The position numbers were made by a program, and so were the translations under genes. From contig DATEGZ010000315.1 of the NCBI GenBank assembly GCA_035279905.1, positions 19,704-83,703 on the forward strand: 64,000 nt of DNA. Direction: 5' to 3'. Positions 1 through 7,135 of the stretch are shown here, piece after piece. Source of the stretch: DATEGZ01 sp035279905. Its GTDB lineage: Bacteria; Acidobacteriota; Vicinamibacteria; Vicinamibacterales; SCN-69-37. How positions within the stretch are numbered: the first letter of the stretch is position 1; each line of letters opens with the position of its first letter. Under the pieces are notes generated by a model. It searched no databases. It saw only the letters and a program-made list of their open reading frames with translations, and was not told the origin of the DNA.

Positions 1-1
1 G

Positions 2-289
2 TCCGCGCCCCGCGTGGAGGAGCCCGTACCCGTCGAGGCGGACGTCAGCGGTCCACTGACGGTGTTGTTCATCGGCGCGGGCCGCGAGGCGGGGATCCGG
101 CCCGGCGATATCGTGGGGGCTATCACCGGCGAAGCCAAGATCACCAATCGCCAGGTGGGCGGCATCCGCGTCGGCCGAAACCACACGCTCGTGGAAGTGC
201 CCGAGGCGCTCGCCGATCGCGTGATCACGGCGCTGCGGCGCACGAACCTGCGCGGCCGGAAAGTCGACGTCAAGCGCGCCGACCGGTGA
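2..289 (+). CDS. DEAD-box RNA helicase, C-terminal fragment (DbpA-like RNA-binding domain)
   Basis: The reading frame is open to the left edge, so only about the last 95 residues of the protein are present. They match the DbpA/CsdA-type RNA-binding domain that closes many DEAD-box helicases: a GAGREAGIRPGDIVGAI stretch, a VGGIRVGRNHTLVEVP segment and a final RGRKVDVKRA strand. That domain directs the helicase core to structured RNA, usually in ribosome assembly or cold-shock RNA unwinding. The helicase motifs themselves lie outside the window. An internal GTG at 14 could be mistaken for a start, but the domain begins upstream of it. The next gene starts four bases downstream, so the two are probably co-transcribed. 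Confidence 0.8.
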   Translation, partial: SAPRVEEPVPVEADVSGPLTVLFIGAGREAGIRPGDIVGAITGEAKITNRQVGGIRVGRNHTLVEVPEALADRVITALRRTNLRGRKVDVKRADR

Positions 290-293
290 ACGG

Positions 294-1550
294 ATGATTG
301 CGGTCGTCGGCGCAGGCGCTGCCGGGCTCGCCGCGGGCATCTTCGCGCGCGCGGGAGGGCGGCCGGTCACCGTCCTCGAGCGCACGGCCGACGGCGGCCG
401 CAAGATTCTCATCAGCGGCGGCGGCCGCTGCAACGTGTTGCCGGCCGCGCTCGAGCCCGCCCGGTTCGTCAGCGAATCGTCGCCGCGGATCGTCCAGCGA
501 CTGCTGCGATCGTGGCCGCTGCGCGCCCAGCTCGAGTTCTTCGAGCGCGACGTCGGGGTGCCGCTCGCGTTCGAGGCCGAGACTCGAAAATGGTTTCCCA
601 CGTCGAACCGCGCGCGCGACGTTCGCGACGGTCTCGTGGCGCTCGCGCGCCGCGCCGGGGCGTCCGTCGAGTTCGACACCGCGGTCCTCACGATCGAGAA
701 GTCTGAGGAGGGCTGGCGGATCGCGACGTCACGTGGTGTCGTCGACGCCGACGCGGTCATCATCGCGACGGGAGGTTTGTCCGTCCCGACGACGGGCAGC
801 ACCGGCACCGGACTCGAGATCGCCACGGCACTCGGCCACGTCGTGCACCGCACGTACCCCGCACTCACTCCCCTGCTCGCGGCCGGCGCGCCGCACGCCG
901 CGCTGGCAGGCGTGTCGCTCGACGTGCGCATCCGGGCCGAGACCGCGGACGCCGCCTTGCGCGCCGAGGCCCGTGGCGGTTTTCTCTTCACGCACCGCGG
1001 CTACAGCGGGCCGTCGGTGCTCGATGTGTCGCACGTCGTCGCGCTCGCCGCGATGTCAGGCATGTCCACGCGCGTCCGCGTCCAGTGGAGCGATCGCGAT
1101 GACGTCGCGTGGCGGCGCGAGCTGATCGACTCGCCGGGACGCGTCGCGAACGTCCTCGCGCGCACGCTGCCGGAGCGGCTGGCGGACGAGCTCGTGCGCG
1201 ACGCGGGCATCCCCTCGTCGCGTACGACGGCCGAGTTGCGCCGCGACGAGCGGGCCGCGCTCGTGGATCGTCTCGTCAACTTCGCGCTGCCCGTCACCGG
1301 CGACGAGGGCTATCGCAAGGCCGAAGTCACCGGCGGGGGCGTGGCGCTCGACGAAGTCGATCCGCGAACGCTCGAGAGCGTCCGCCACCCCGGGCTGTAC
1401 TTCTGCGGCGAGGTGCTCGACGCGTTCGGTCCGATCGGCGGCCACAACTTCGCCTGGGCGTGGGCCACCGGCCGGCTGGCCGGCCGCGCCGCGGGGACTA
1501 AAACGCCCCGAACAGCCAGTTGCCCGGAGCTTCCGGGTTCTGACTCGTGA
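294..1550 (+). CDS. NAD(P)/FAD-dependent oxidoreductase, BaiN/HI0933 family
   Basis: A 418-residue flavoprotein. Residues 4-16 form a Rossmann FAD-binding loop (VVGAGAAGLAAGI). The family signature GGGRCN is at 42-47, and the second FAD motif GLYFCGEVLDAFGPIGGHNFAWAWATG lies near 366-393 (shown in part). Relatives are the YhiN/HI0933 proteins and BaiN of gut bacteria; the substrate is usually unknown, so only the flavin fold is secure. The start lies four bases after the helicase stop, which suggests one transcript. The last 53 bases overlap the convergent EF-hand gene in antisense, and the final 20 or so residues, which are not part of the fold, are encoded in that overlap. Confidence 0.8.
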   Translation: MIAVVGAGAAGLAAGIFARAGGRPVTVLERTADGGRKILISGGGRCNVLPAALEPARFVSESSPRIVQRLLRSWPLRAQLEFFERDVGVPLAFEAETRKWFPTSNRARDVRDGLVALARRAGASVEFDTAVLTIEKSEEGWRIATSRGVVDADAVIIATGGLSVPTTGSTGTGLEIATALGHVVHRTYPALTPLLAAGAPHAALAGVSLDVRIRAETADAALRAEARGGFLFTHRGYSGPSVLDVSHVVALAAMSGMSTRVRVQWSDRDDVAWRRELIDSPGRVANVLARTLPERLADELVRDAGIPSSRTTAELRRDERAALVDRLVNFALPVTGDEGYRKAEVTGGGVALDEVDPRTLESVRHPGLYFCGEVLDAFGPIGGHNFAWAWATGRLAGRAAGTKTPRTASCPELPGSDS

Positions 1551-2043
1551 AGAACTCGCCGAGCAGGCGGGACAGCTCCGCCGGAGTCACGCGGCCATCA
1601 GCGTCGATGTCGATCCGCTTGAACGCCGCGGCCGCCTGTTGCGGATCGGCGGATCCCGCGCCAAACAACAGCGCGTAGTCGTCGGGCGTCACGACGCCGT
1701 CGCCGTTGGCGTCGAGCAGACCGAACACAGACTTCGCGATCGGAGCACCCACCTGCTCGTACATGGCGGGCTGGTGGACCAGCGTGTCGTAGTAGGCCAG
1801 CCATTCGTCGAGAGTGACCTGCTTGTCACGGTTGGTGTCGGCCTTCGATCCGAGGCCATCCCACATCGTGATGAACGACGCGAGCAGCGTGCTGTGTTCG
1901 GCAGTGCCGGACCGGAACCCGCGCGCGCCCGCCAGGCGGTCCGCGTACTGCTCGAAATCAGTGCGAGTGAGAATGCCGTCGTGGTCGAGATCGTGAAGCT
2001 TGAAGAGCGTGGCGAGCTTTCGCCGCTGCAGGTCGCTGAGCAT
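1498..2043 (-). CDS. Four-EF-hand calcium-binding protein (calerythrin-like)
   Basis: A 181-residue protein with four EF-hand loops at about residues 18-29 (DLDHDG), 69-80 (DTNRDK), 111-122 (DANGDG) and 145-156 (DIDADG). Loop 2 has Lys in place of the usual Gly at position 6, so it may bind calcium weakly. There is no signal peptide or membrane segment, so it is probably a cytoplasmic calcium buffer or sensor like the actinobacterial calerythrins. The start at 2043 was chosen because AGGAGG lies six bases upstream; a longer frame reaches 2115 but its extra residues look non-coding. The 3' end overlaps the convergent flavoprotein gene by 53 bases. Confidence 0.85.
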   Translation of the reverse strand: MLSDLQRRKLATLFKLHDLDHDGILTRTDFEQYADRLAGARGFRSGTAEHSTLLASFITMWDGLGSKADTNRDKQVTLDEWLAYYDTLVHQPAMYEQVGAPIAKSVFGLLDANGDGVVTPDDYALLFGAGSADPQQAAAAFKRIDIDADGRVTPAELSRLLGEFFTSQNPEAPGNWLFGAF

Positions 2044-2137
2044 GTCGCGCCTCCTTGGCAAGCATGAGGACGCTGGGGGGGACCGCATTGTCGCGCCACC
2101 CTGCGAACAGTGCAAGGGCGCGCGCAGCCGTCTGGAC

Positions 2138-4819
2138 TCAGTCCTGCTTCAGGACGACGACGGGCTCGACGCTGGCCGCGCGGCGCGCCGGCACCGCGGC
2201 CGCGAACAACGCGGCCAGCACGAGCACGAGCGCCGCGGCAAAGAGCGTCAGCGGATCGGTCGGCGTCAACCCGAACAACATCGACCTGACGGGTTTCGAC
2301 AAAAGCCACGCCGCCGGAATCCCAATCGCCACCCCCAGACCGACGAGCCTCACGCCACTGAGCACCACGTCGGCGACCACGCGCCTTGCGTTGGCGCCGA
2401 GCGCCAGGCGGATCCCGATCTCGCGCGAGCGCTGCGCCACGCCGTAGGCGAGCAGGCCGTACAGCCCAACCGTCGACAGCAGCAGCGCGAGCGCGCCGAA
2501 TCCGGCCGCGAGCGTCGCCATCAGGCGCTCCTGGGTCATCGTGCCGTCGATCTGCGCGCTGAGCGGTTGCAGCTGAATCGTGCGCGACGGCAGACGCGAC
2601 TGCAGGGCCGCGCGAATCGCCTGCGTTGTCCGCGCGTCGCCCCCGGTAGTGCGGATGATCAAATTCGGCGCCTGGTTCAGGCCGAATTGCTCGCGCGAGA
2701 CGTACACGATCGGCGGCGGCTCGCGCCGGAGGCTCGACGCCGACGTGTCCCTCGCGACGCCGATGATCTCGACCTCTCGCGCGGGCGACGCCAGCGTGCC
2801 CGTCAAACGCTGGCCGACCGGATCCTGATGCGGAAGGTACCGCGCGGCGTACTGCGCGTTGACGATCGCGACGTCCGGCGCGCCAAGACGATCGCGCTCG
2901 CTGAAGTCCCGTCCTGCCACGAGCGGAATCCGCAGGGCCGCGAAGTACCTCGGCGCCACGCCGAGGACGCGGGTGTTGTCGGTCTCGGGCACAGGTTGCC
3001 CGACCGGCACGACCGCTTCGCTCCACGACGACCCCGAGAGCGGGGTTTGCGTGGACGCGGTCACCGCCTCGACGCCCGGCACCGCTGCGACGGCATCGAA
3101 CAGCCGGTCGAGAAGCGCAGCGTCGTTGCGATCGAGCCCGAGGAGAAACACGCCGTCGGCGCGGAAGCCCGGATCGACGTGCTCCAGGTTGCGGAAGGTG
3201 CGCACGAACAGCCCTGCGCCTGTGATGAGAATCAACGACAACGCGACCTGACCGGTGACGAGCGACGGCAACATGCGAGACCGGCGCGTAGCGCCGCGAT
3301 TGTCGCTCTTCAGAATGAGCGACGGACCGGCCGTGCGCGTCTGGATCGCCGGAGCGAGACCGAAGAGCAGGCCCGTCGCGACAGCGAGCGCCGCGGAGAA
3401 TGCCAGCACGTGCGCGTTCGGCGTCAGGTCGAACGCGATGTCGGCCGGCCCGGTCGAGATGAGACGCACGAGGAATCGCGCGGACCACCACGCGACGCCT
3501 ACGCCGAGCGCCGCACCCGCGCCAGACAGCATCCCGCCTTCGACGAGCAACTGGCGGACGATGCGCCCGCGGCTGGCGCCGATGGCAAGACGAATCGCGA
3601 TCTCCCGCCCGCGCGTTGACGCGCGCGCGAGAAACAGACTCGCGACGTTGGCGCACGCAATGGCGAGCACCAGCGCGGCGACGCTCATGAGCACCACCAG
3701 CGGCTTGAGATAGAGCTCGCGCAAATTGCTCGCCCCGGTCGCCCCGGGCTCGAACACGAATCGCCAAGTCGCCATGGCTTGCTTGCGGGCCGCCGGCCAG
3801 CGCGGCGAGAGCAGTTCGTCGGACAACACGGGCCACACGCTGTTGAGTCGCGCCTCGGCGCCGGAAGCGGACAGCCCCGCGGCCGGCCGGGCCAGAATGC
3901 GCAGCCAGAAATTGCCTGGCTGGATGATCTCCGCGAATCCCGGCCACAGACGCGGCACCGCCGCGACCGCCGTCACGATCTCCGCGCGTTGACCGACGGT
4001 GGCGCCATCGAAGCCGCGCGGGCTGACGCCGACGATCGTCACCGGCACGCCGTTGATCGTGATCGACTCCCCTATTGCGGTGGCCCGGCGTCCGAATTCG
4101 TGCTCCCAGTAACCGTCGCTGATCACGGCCACCAGCGGCGCGCCAGGCTCGTCGTCATCTTTCGACAGAAGGCGCCCAGCCTCAGGCTGCACACCGAGCG
4201 TCGCGTAAAAGTCGCCGGTGACGAGCGCTCCGGACACCCGAGTTGACGCACCCGGCGCGCCGACATTCGTGGTCAAGGTCGAAAACCCGGCAACGCCGGC
4301 GAAGATGTCCCGGCGTGCGTCGAGCCCGCGGACGATGTTCCAGGAGAACGAGCCGCCGCCCCAGGAGAACGACTCGCCGCCGGCGGCCGCGGTCGCCGGG
4401 TCGCGGAGGTCGAGCAGCACGAGCTCGTCGGCGTGCTGAACCGGCAGCCGCCGCAGCATCAGCGCGTCGATCAAACTGAAGATCGCGGTGTTCGCGCCGA
4501 CCCCGAGCGCGAGCGTCACCAGAATCACGGCGGTGAATCCCGGCGTGCGCGCCGACATGCGAAGTCCGTAGAGCAGGTCGCGCACGACTTCGTCGAGCAA
4601 CCCGCCGTGACGTCCGGTCCGGACGTGTTCCTTGATTTGCTCGACACCACCGAGCTCCAGGCGCGCTTGCCTGATCGCGTCTTCCCGGCTCATGCCGTCG
4701 CGCATCTTGTCGGCCGCGGATGCGTCGACACACGCCTGCAGTTCGTCGTCCAGCTGCTGTTCCACGTGCGAGCGCCGGAAGATCCACGTGAGCATCGAGA
4801 CGAATCGTTTGACTAGCAT
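2138..4819 (-). CDS. ADOP-family MacB/FtsX-type permease
   Basis: A permease of 893 residues. Residues 1-85 form the cytoplasmic prefix domain found in many acidobacterial duplicated orphan permeases (ADOP). TM1 follows at about 95-120 (TLALGVGANTAIFSLIDAL), then a large periplasmic MacB-like domain to about 365. Further membrane helices start near 371-400, with the FtsX-like loop SRGREIAIRLAIGASRGRIVRQLL. A second periplasmic domain and a second FtsX-type membrane block (SREIGIRLALGANARRVV) follow. There is no ATPase gene nearby, as is typical of ADOPs. The substrate is unknown; lipid, peptide or drug export by mechanotransmission is inferred from MacB. The start codon overlaps the end of the PadR gene by seven bases, which implies translational coupling. 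Confidence 0.88.
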   Translation of the reverse strand: MLVKRFVSMLTWIFRRSHVEQQLDDELQACVDASAADKMRDGMSREDAIRQARLELGGVEQIKEHVRTGRHGGLLDEVVRDLLYGLRMSARTPGFTAVILVTLALGVGANTAIFSLIDALMLRRLPVQHADELVLLDLRDPATAAAGGESFSWGGGSFSWNIVRGLDARRDIFAGVAGFSTLTTNVGAPGASTRVSGALVTGDFYATLGVQPEAGRLLSKDDDEPGAPLVAVISDGYWEHEFGRRATAIGESITINGVPVTIVGVSPRGFDGATVGQRAEIVTAVAAVPRLWPGFAEIIQPGNFWLRILARPAAGLSASGAEARLNSVWPVLSDELLSPRWPAARKQAMATWRFVFEPGATGASNLRELYLKPLVVLMSVAALVLAIACANVASLFLARASTRGREIAIRLAIGASRGRIVRQLLVEGGMLSGAGAALGVGVAWWSARFLVRLISTGPADIAFDLTPNAHVLAFSAALAVATGLLFGLAPAIQTRTAGPSLILKSDNRGATRRSRMLPSLVTGQVALSLILITGAGLFVRTFRNLEHVDPGFRADGVFLLGLDRNDAALLDRLFDAVAAVPGVEAVTASTQTPLSGSSWSEAVVPVGQPVPETDNTRVLGVAPRYFAALRIPLVAGRDFSERDRLGAPDVAIVNAQYAARYLPHQDPVGQRLTGTLASPAREVEIIGVARDTSASSLRREPPPIVYVSREQFGLNQAPNLIIRTTGGDARTTQAIRAALQSRLPSRTIQLQPLSAQIDGTMTQERLMATLAAGFGALALLLSTVGLYGLLAYGVAQRSREIGIRLALGANARRVVADVVLSGVRLVGLGVAIGIPAAWLLSKPVRSMLFGLTPTDPLTLFAAALVLVLAALFAAAVPARRAASVEPVVVLKQD

Positions 4820-5160
4820 CGGGCCCCCGCGAGCACGCTTGCGATCGCGCTCGACACCCGCTCGTAGCGCTTTCGTTGCGCGTCCATGTCCCGCCGGCCG
4901 GCCACGGTCAGGGCGTAGTACTTCGCCTTTCGATTGTTCTCAGTGGCCCGCCACTCGGCCTTGAGCTTGCCGTCCTGCTCCAGCCGGTAGAGCGTCGGAA
5001 AGAGCGAGCCCGGATTGACCTGAAAGCTGTCGCGGCTCAGCGCGGTAAGACGCTGCGTGATGCCATAGCCGTGCAGCGGCTCCCGCGCCAGGATCGTCAG
5101 AATCATCAGCTCGAGCGTTCCTTGCGGCACGTCGACCTTGTCGTCCTTGTCCGGGGCCAT
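4813..5160 (-). CDS. PadR-family transcriptional regulator (acidobacterial type)
   Basis: A 115-residue winged-helix regulator. The conserved core VPQGTLELMILTILAREPL, then HGYGITQRL and GSLFPTLYRLEQDG, are PadR hallmarks and correspond to the TIGR03433-type regulators that accompany ADOP permeases. The start at 5160 has AAAGGAG six bases upstream; the upstream extension of the open frame to 5298 is unlikely to be coding. The stop codon overlaps the permease start by seven bases. The protein probably represses its own two-gene operon and responds to whatever the permease exports (inference). A GAGAC/GTCTC inverted repeat lies 30-40 bases upstream. Confidence 0.88.
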   Translation of the reverse strand: MAPDKDDKVDVPQGTLELMILTILAREPLHGYGITQRLTALSRDSFQVNPGSLFPTLYRLEQDGKLKAEWRATENNRKAKYYALTVAGRRDMDAQRKRYERVSSAIASVLAGARC

Positions 5161-5188
5161 TCCGGTCTCCTTTAGGGCGCCTAGACAA

Positions 5189-5200
5189 GAGACGAGTCTC
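5189..5200. promoter_or_regulatory. Short inverted repeat upstream of the PadR gene, possible operator
   Basis: GAGAC and GTCTC arms separated by two bases lie 29-40 bases upstream of the PadR start codon. The position suits an autoregulatory operator. The arms are only five bases, so chance occurrence is possible. Confidence 0.3.
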
Positions 5201-5356
5201 GGCGACATTTGGTTTGCCCAACGCGCCAGGGGTCCACTGCTAGCTGGTGGAAGTTCGAATTTGCGGGGTGGTAGAGTACCCGCCGCCATCACGACCACAC
5301 GGACGCAGCGATTGTTCAGCTGACGTCCTCTGACTCCCCCGGCAGCGCCGCTTGTA

Positions 5357-5375
5357 CTGAGACGCCGTGTCTCAG
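5357..5375. repeat. Perfect hairpin CTGAGAC/GTCTCAG in the kelch gene leader
   Basis: Seven-base arms CTGAGAC and GTCTCAG flank GCCGT, 50 bases before the kelch start codon. A second GC hairpin (CCGCC/GGCGG, about 5377-5390) follows directly. The same GAGAC/GTCTC core occurs at 5189-5200 on the PadR side of this intergenic region. It may be an operator or a 5' UTR structure. Confidence 0.35.
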
Positions 5376-5424
5376 CCGCCAGGCGGCGGGTCGCGATGAG
5401 CTACGTCCAAACAGGGAGGCCTTT

Positions 5425-6996
5425 ATGAAAATACGCGAGCTCAGAATCCATTTCGCGGCAGTGTGCCTGGCGCTGGCATCCGCGGTGCTCCTCGCCAAGG
5501 GCGAGCCACCCCCGCCCGCGCAGGGCACCTGGACCACGCTCACCAATGACGCGCCGACTGCCGTCGGTGTGATGATGCAGCTCACCGACGGCAGCGTCAT
5601 CGCGCAGGGCTGGGACCCGGGCGACAACTGGTATCGTCTCGCGCCCGATGCGTCCGGCAGCTACCTCAACGGCACATGGACGCAGCTGGCGTCGATGAGC
5701 ATTCCGCGTTTGTACTTTGCGTCGCACATCCTCCGGGACGGGAGGCTGTGGCTGCTGGGCGGCGAGTACACCGGCACGCCGTTCCGCGCGGTGTTCACGA
5801 ACACCGGCGAGGTCTACGATCCGCTGACGAACGCGTGGTCGCCGATCACCCACCACCCCGAAACCCGGTTCGGCGACGATCCAAGCATGCTGCTGGACGG
5901 CGATCGGATCCTGGCGGGTTCGATCAACACCCAGCGGACCTACTTGTACAACATCGCGACGAACTCGTGGTCCGCGCCGATCAGCAAGGTCTACAACGAT
6001 CGCAGCGACGAGGAAGGGTGGGTCAAGCTGGCGGACGGCAGCGTGCTGAACTACGACCTGTTCAAGAGCAAGTCGCTCGTGCCTCCGGGCCCCGGCAGCT
6101 ACGCCGAGAGATTCGACCCGATCGCGAACCAGTGGTTGAGCATCAGCCCGAGCGACGGCACGGCGAACGGATTCATTCCGCAGCTCAGCGCCAACTCGGT
6201 CGGCTCCGAGCTCGGACCTCCGCTCCGCCTCCACGACGGCCGGATCTTCATCGTCGGCGCCACCGGCCACACGGCCTTCTACGACCCGTCCATCAACACC
6301 TGGGCCGCTGGCCCGGATGTCATGGGCACGCTGAACGGCAGTCCGGCGCTCTTTGGCGCGGACGATGCGCCTGGAGCCGTGCTGCCGAACGGCCATGTGA
6401 TCTTCGCCGCGGACGCCGGTCCGACGCGCGGCGTGTTTCGTGGTCCGGCGCAGTTATTCGAGCTCGATCCAGACACGAACACGCTCTCGTCGCTGCCAAG
6501 CCCGACGCCGCATCTCGATGATCCGGATTTTCCGGCGTACGTGTTGCGGTTCCTGGTCCTGCCAACCGGTCAGGTGTTGATGACCGACAGCGTTGACGGG
6601 ACGGTGTATCTGTACAACCCGCCGGGAGACGCGCCGAACCTGCTCCGTCCGCGGATCGAAGGCATCAAGTACAACGGCAATGGCCGGTTCACGCTCTCGG
6701 GCCAGCAGCTGAACGGTCAGAGCGCCGGATCCGCTTACGGTGACGATTCGGAGAGCGATTCGAACTATCCAATCGTCAGTCTCGCCGACCACAGCGGCCA
6801 CGTCTTCTACGCGCGCACGACGAACTGGAGCACCACGGGCGTGGGCACGAACACGGCGAGGGGAACGGTGGATTTCACGCTGCCGGCATCACTGACGCAG
6901 GATGGCATCTACTTTGTGACAGTCAGCGGCGCGGGCATTTCGTCGGTGGCCCCGATCGCGCTGCATGTAACGGCCGCCATGATTGCAGGTTCCTAG
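5425..6996 (+). CDS. Secreted kelch-repeat protein (galactose oxidase-like propeller)
   Basis: A 523-residue protein with an N-terminal signal peptide (hydrophobic residues 9-24, cleavage near ALA-KG at about 25). Kelch-type beta-propeller blades fill most of the chain: LTDGSVIAQGWDPGDNWYRL, LRDGRLWLLGGEY, VYDPLTNAWSPI, LYNIATNSWSAP and LHDGRIFIVGATGHTAFYDP. The C-terminal 110 residues (about 410-515) look like the early-set immunoglobulin-like domain that follows galactose-oxidase propellers. I see no Cys in the mature part, so the Cys-Tyr cofactor of real galactose oxidase cannot form; a binding rather than catalytic role is more likely. A GGGAGG Shine-Dalgarno lies six bases before the ATG. 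The gene is followed by a GGCCCG hairpin. Confidence 0.75.
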   Translation: MKIRELRIHFAAVCLALASAVLLAKGEPPPPAQGTWTTLTNDAPTAVGVMMQLTDGSVIAQGWDPGDNWYRLAPDASGSYLNGTWTQLASMSIPRLYFASHILRDGRLWLLGGEYTGTPFRAVFTNTGEVYDPLTNAWSPITHHPETRFGDDPSMLLDGDRILAGSINTQRTYLYNIATNSWSAPISKVYNDRSDEEGWVKLADGSVLNYDLFKSKSLVPPGPGSYAERFDPIANQWLSISPSDGTANGFIPQLSANSVGSELGPPLRLHDGRIFIVGATGHTAFYDPSINTWAAGPDVMGTLNGSPALFGADDAPGAVLPNGHVIFAADAGPTRGVFRGPAQLFELDPDTNTLSSLPSPTPHLDDPDFPAYVLRFLVLPTGQVLMTDSVDGTVYLYNPPGDAPNLLRPRIEGIKYNGNGRFTLSGQQLNGQSAGSAYGDDSESDSNYPIVSLADHSGHVFYARTTNWSTTGVGTNTARGTVDFTLPASLTQDGIYFVTVSGAGISSVAPIALHVTAAMIAGS

Positions 6997-7038
6997 CCTG
7001 GGCGGCGGTCTGAACTGTCGTTCGGAAGATCACCACGT

Positions 7039-7068
7039 CGGCCCGATTGGCTCATGCCAGTCGGGCCG
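7039..7068. terminator. GGCCCG-core hairpin after the kelch gene
   Basis: Arms CGGCCCGA (7039-7046) and TCGGGCCG (7061-7068) pair perfectly; inner TTGGC and GCCAG extend the stem, leaving loop TCAT. It lies 43 bases after the kelch stop and lacks a T-tract, so termination is likely but may not be intrinsic. It closely resembles the hairpin at 39494-39528. Confidence 0.5.
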
Positions 7069-7120
7069 CGAAGCATGCTCGGCGTGCTCGATCGCGAATC
7101 GGCGACGTCGAGTCATGGCG

Positions 7121-7126
7121 TAGAAT
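7121..7126 (+). promoter_or_regulatory. -10-like element TAGAAT for a probably leaderless kinase mRNA
   Basis: TAGAAT ends nine bases before the GTG start at 7136, so transcription would begin within a few bases of the start codon. No Shine-Dalgarno is visible between them. No convincing -35 box is present. Confidence 0.4.
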
Positions 7127-7135
7127 CCTCCCGCC

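Noticed and set aside
2000..3619. A 539-codon plus-strand frame inside the first ADOP gene
   Set aside because: The composition is Arg/Gln/Asp-rich shadow sequence; the ADOP protein on the other strand is intact.
5241..5290. A GTTCGAAT stretch resembling a tRNA T-loop
   Set aside because: The flanking bases do not form a T-stem, and no acceptor or anticodon stem can be built around it. The same holds for a similar string near 34105.
5425..6996. Galactose oxidase activity for the kelch protein
   Set aside because: No Cys is present in the mature chain, so the Cys-Tyr radical cofactor cannot form.
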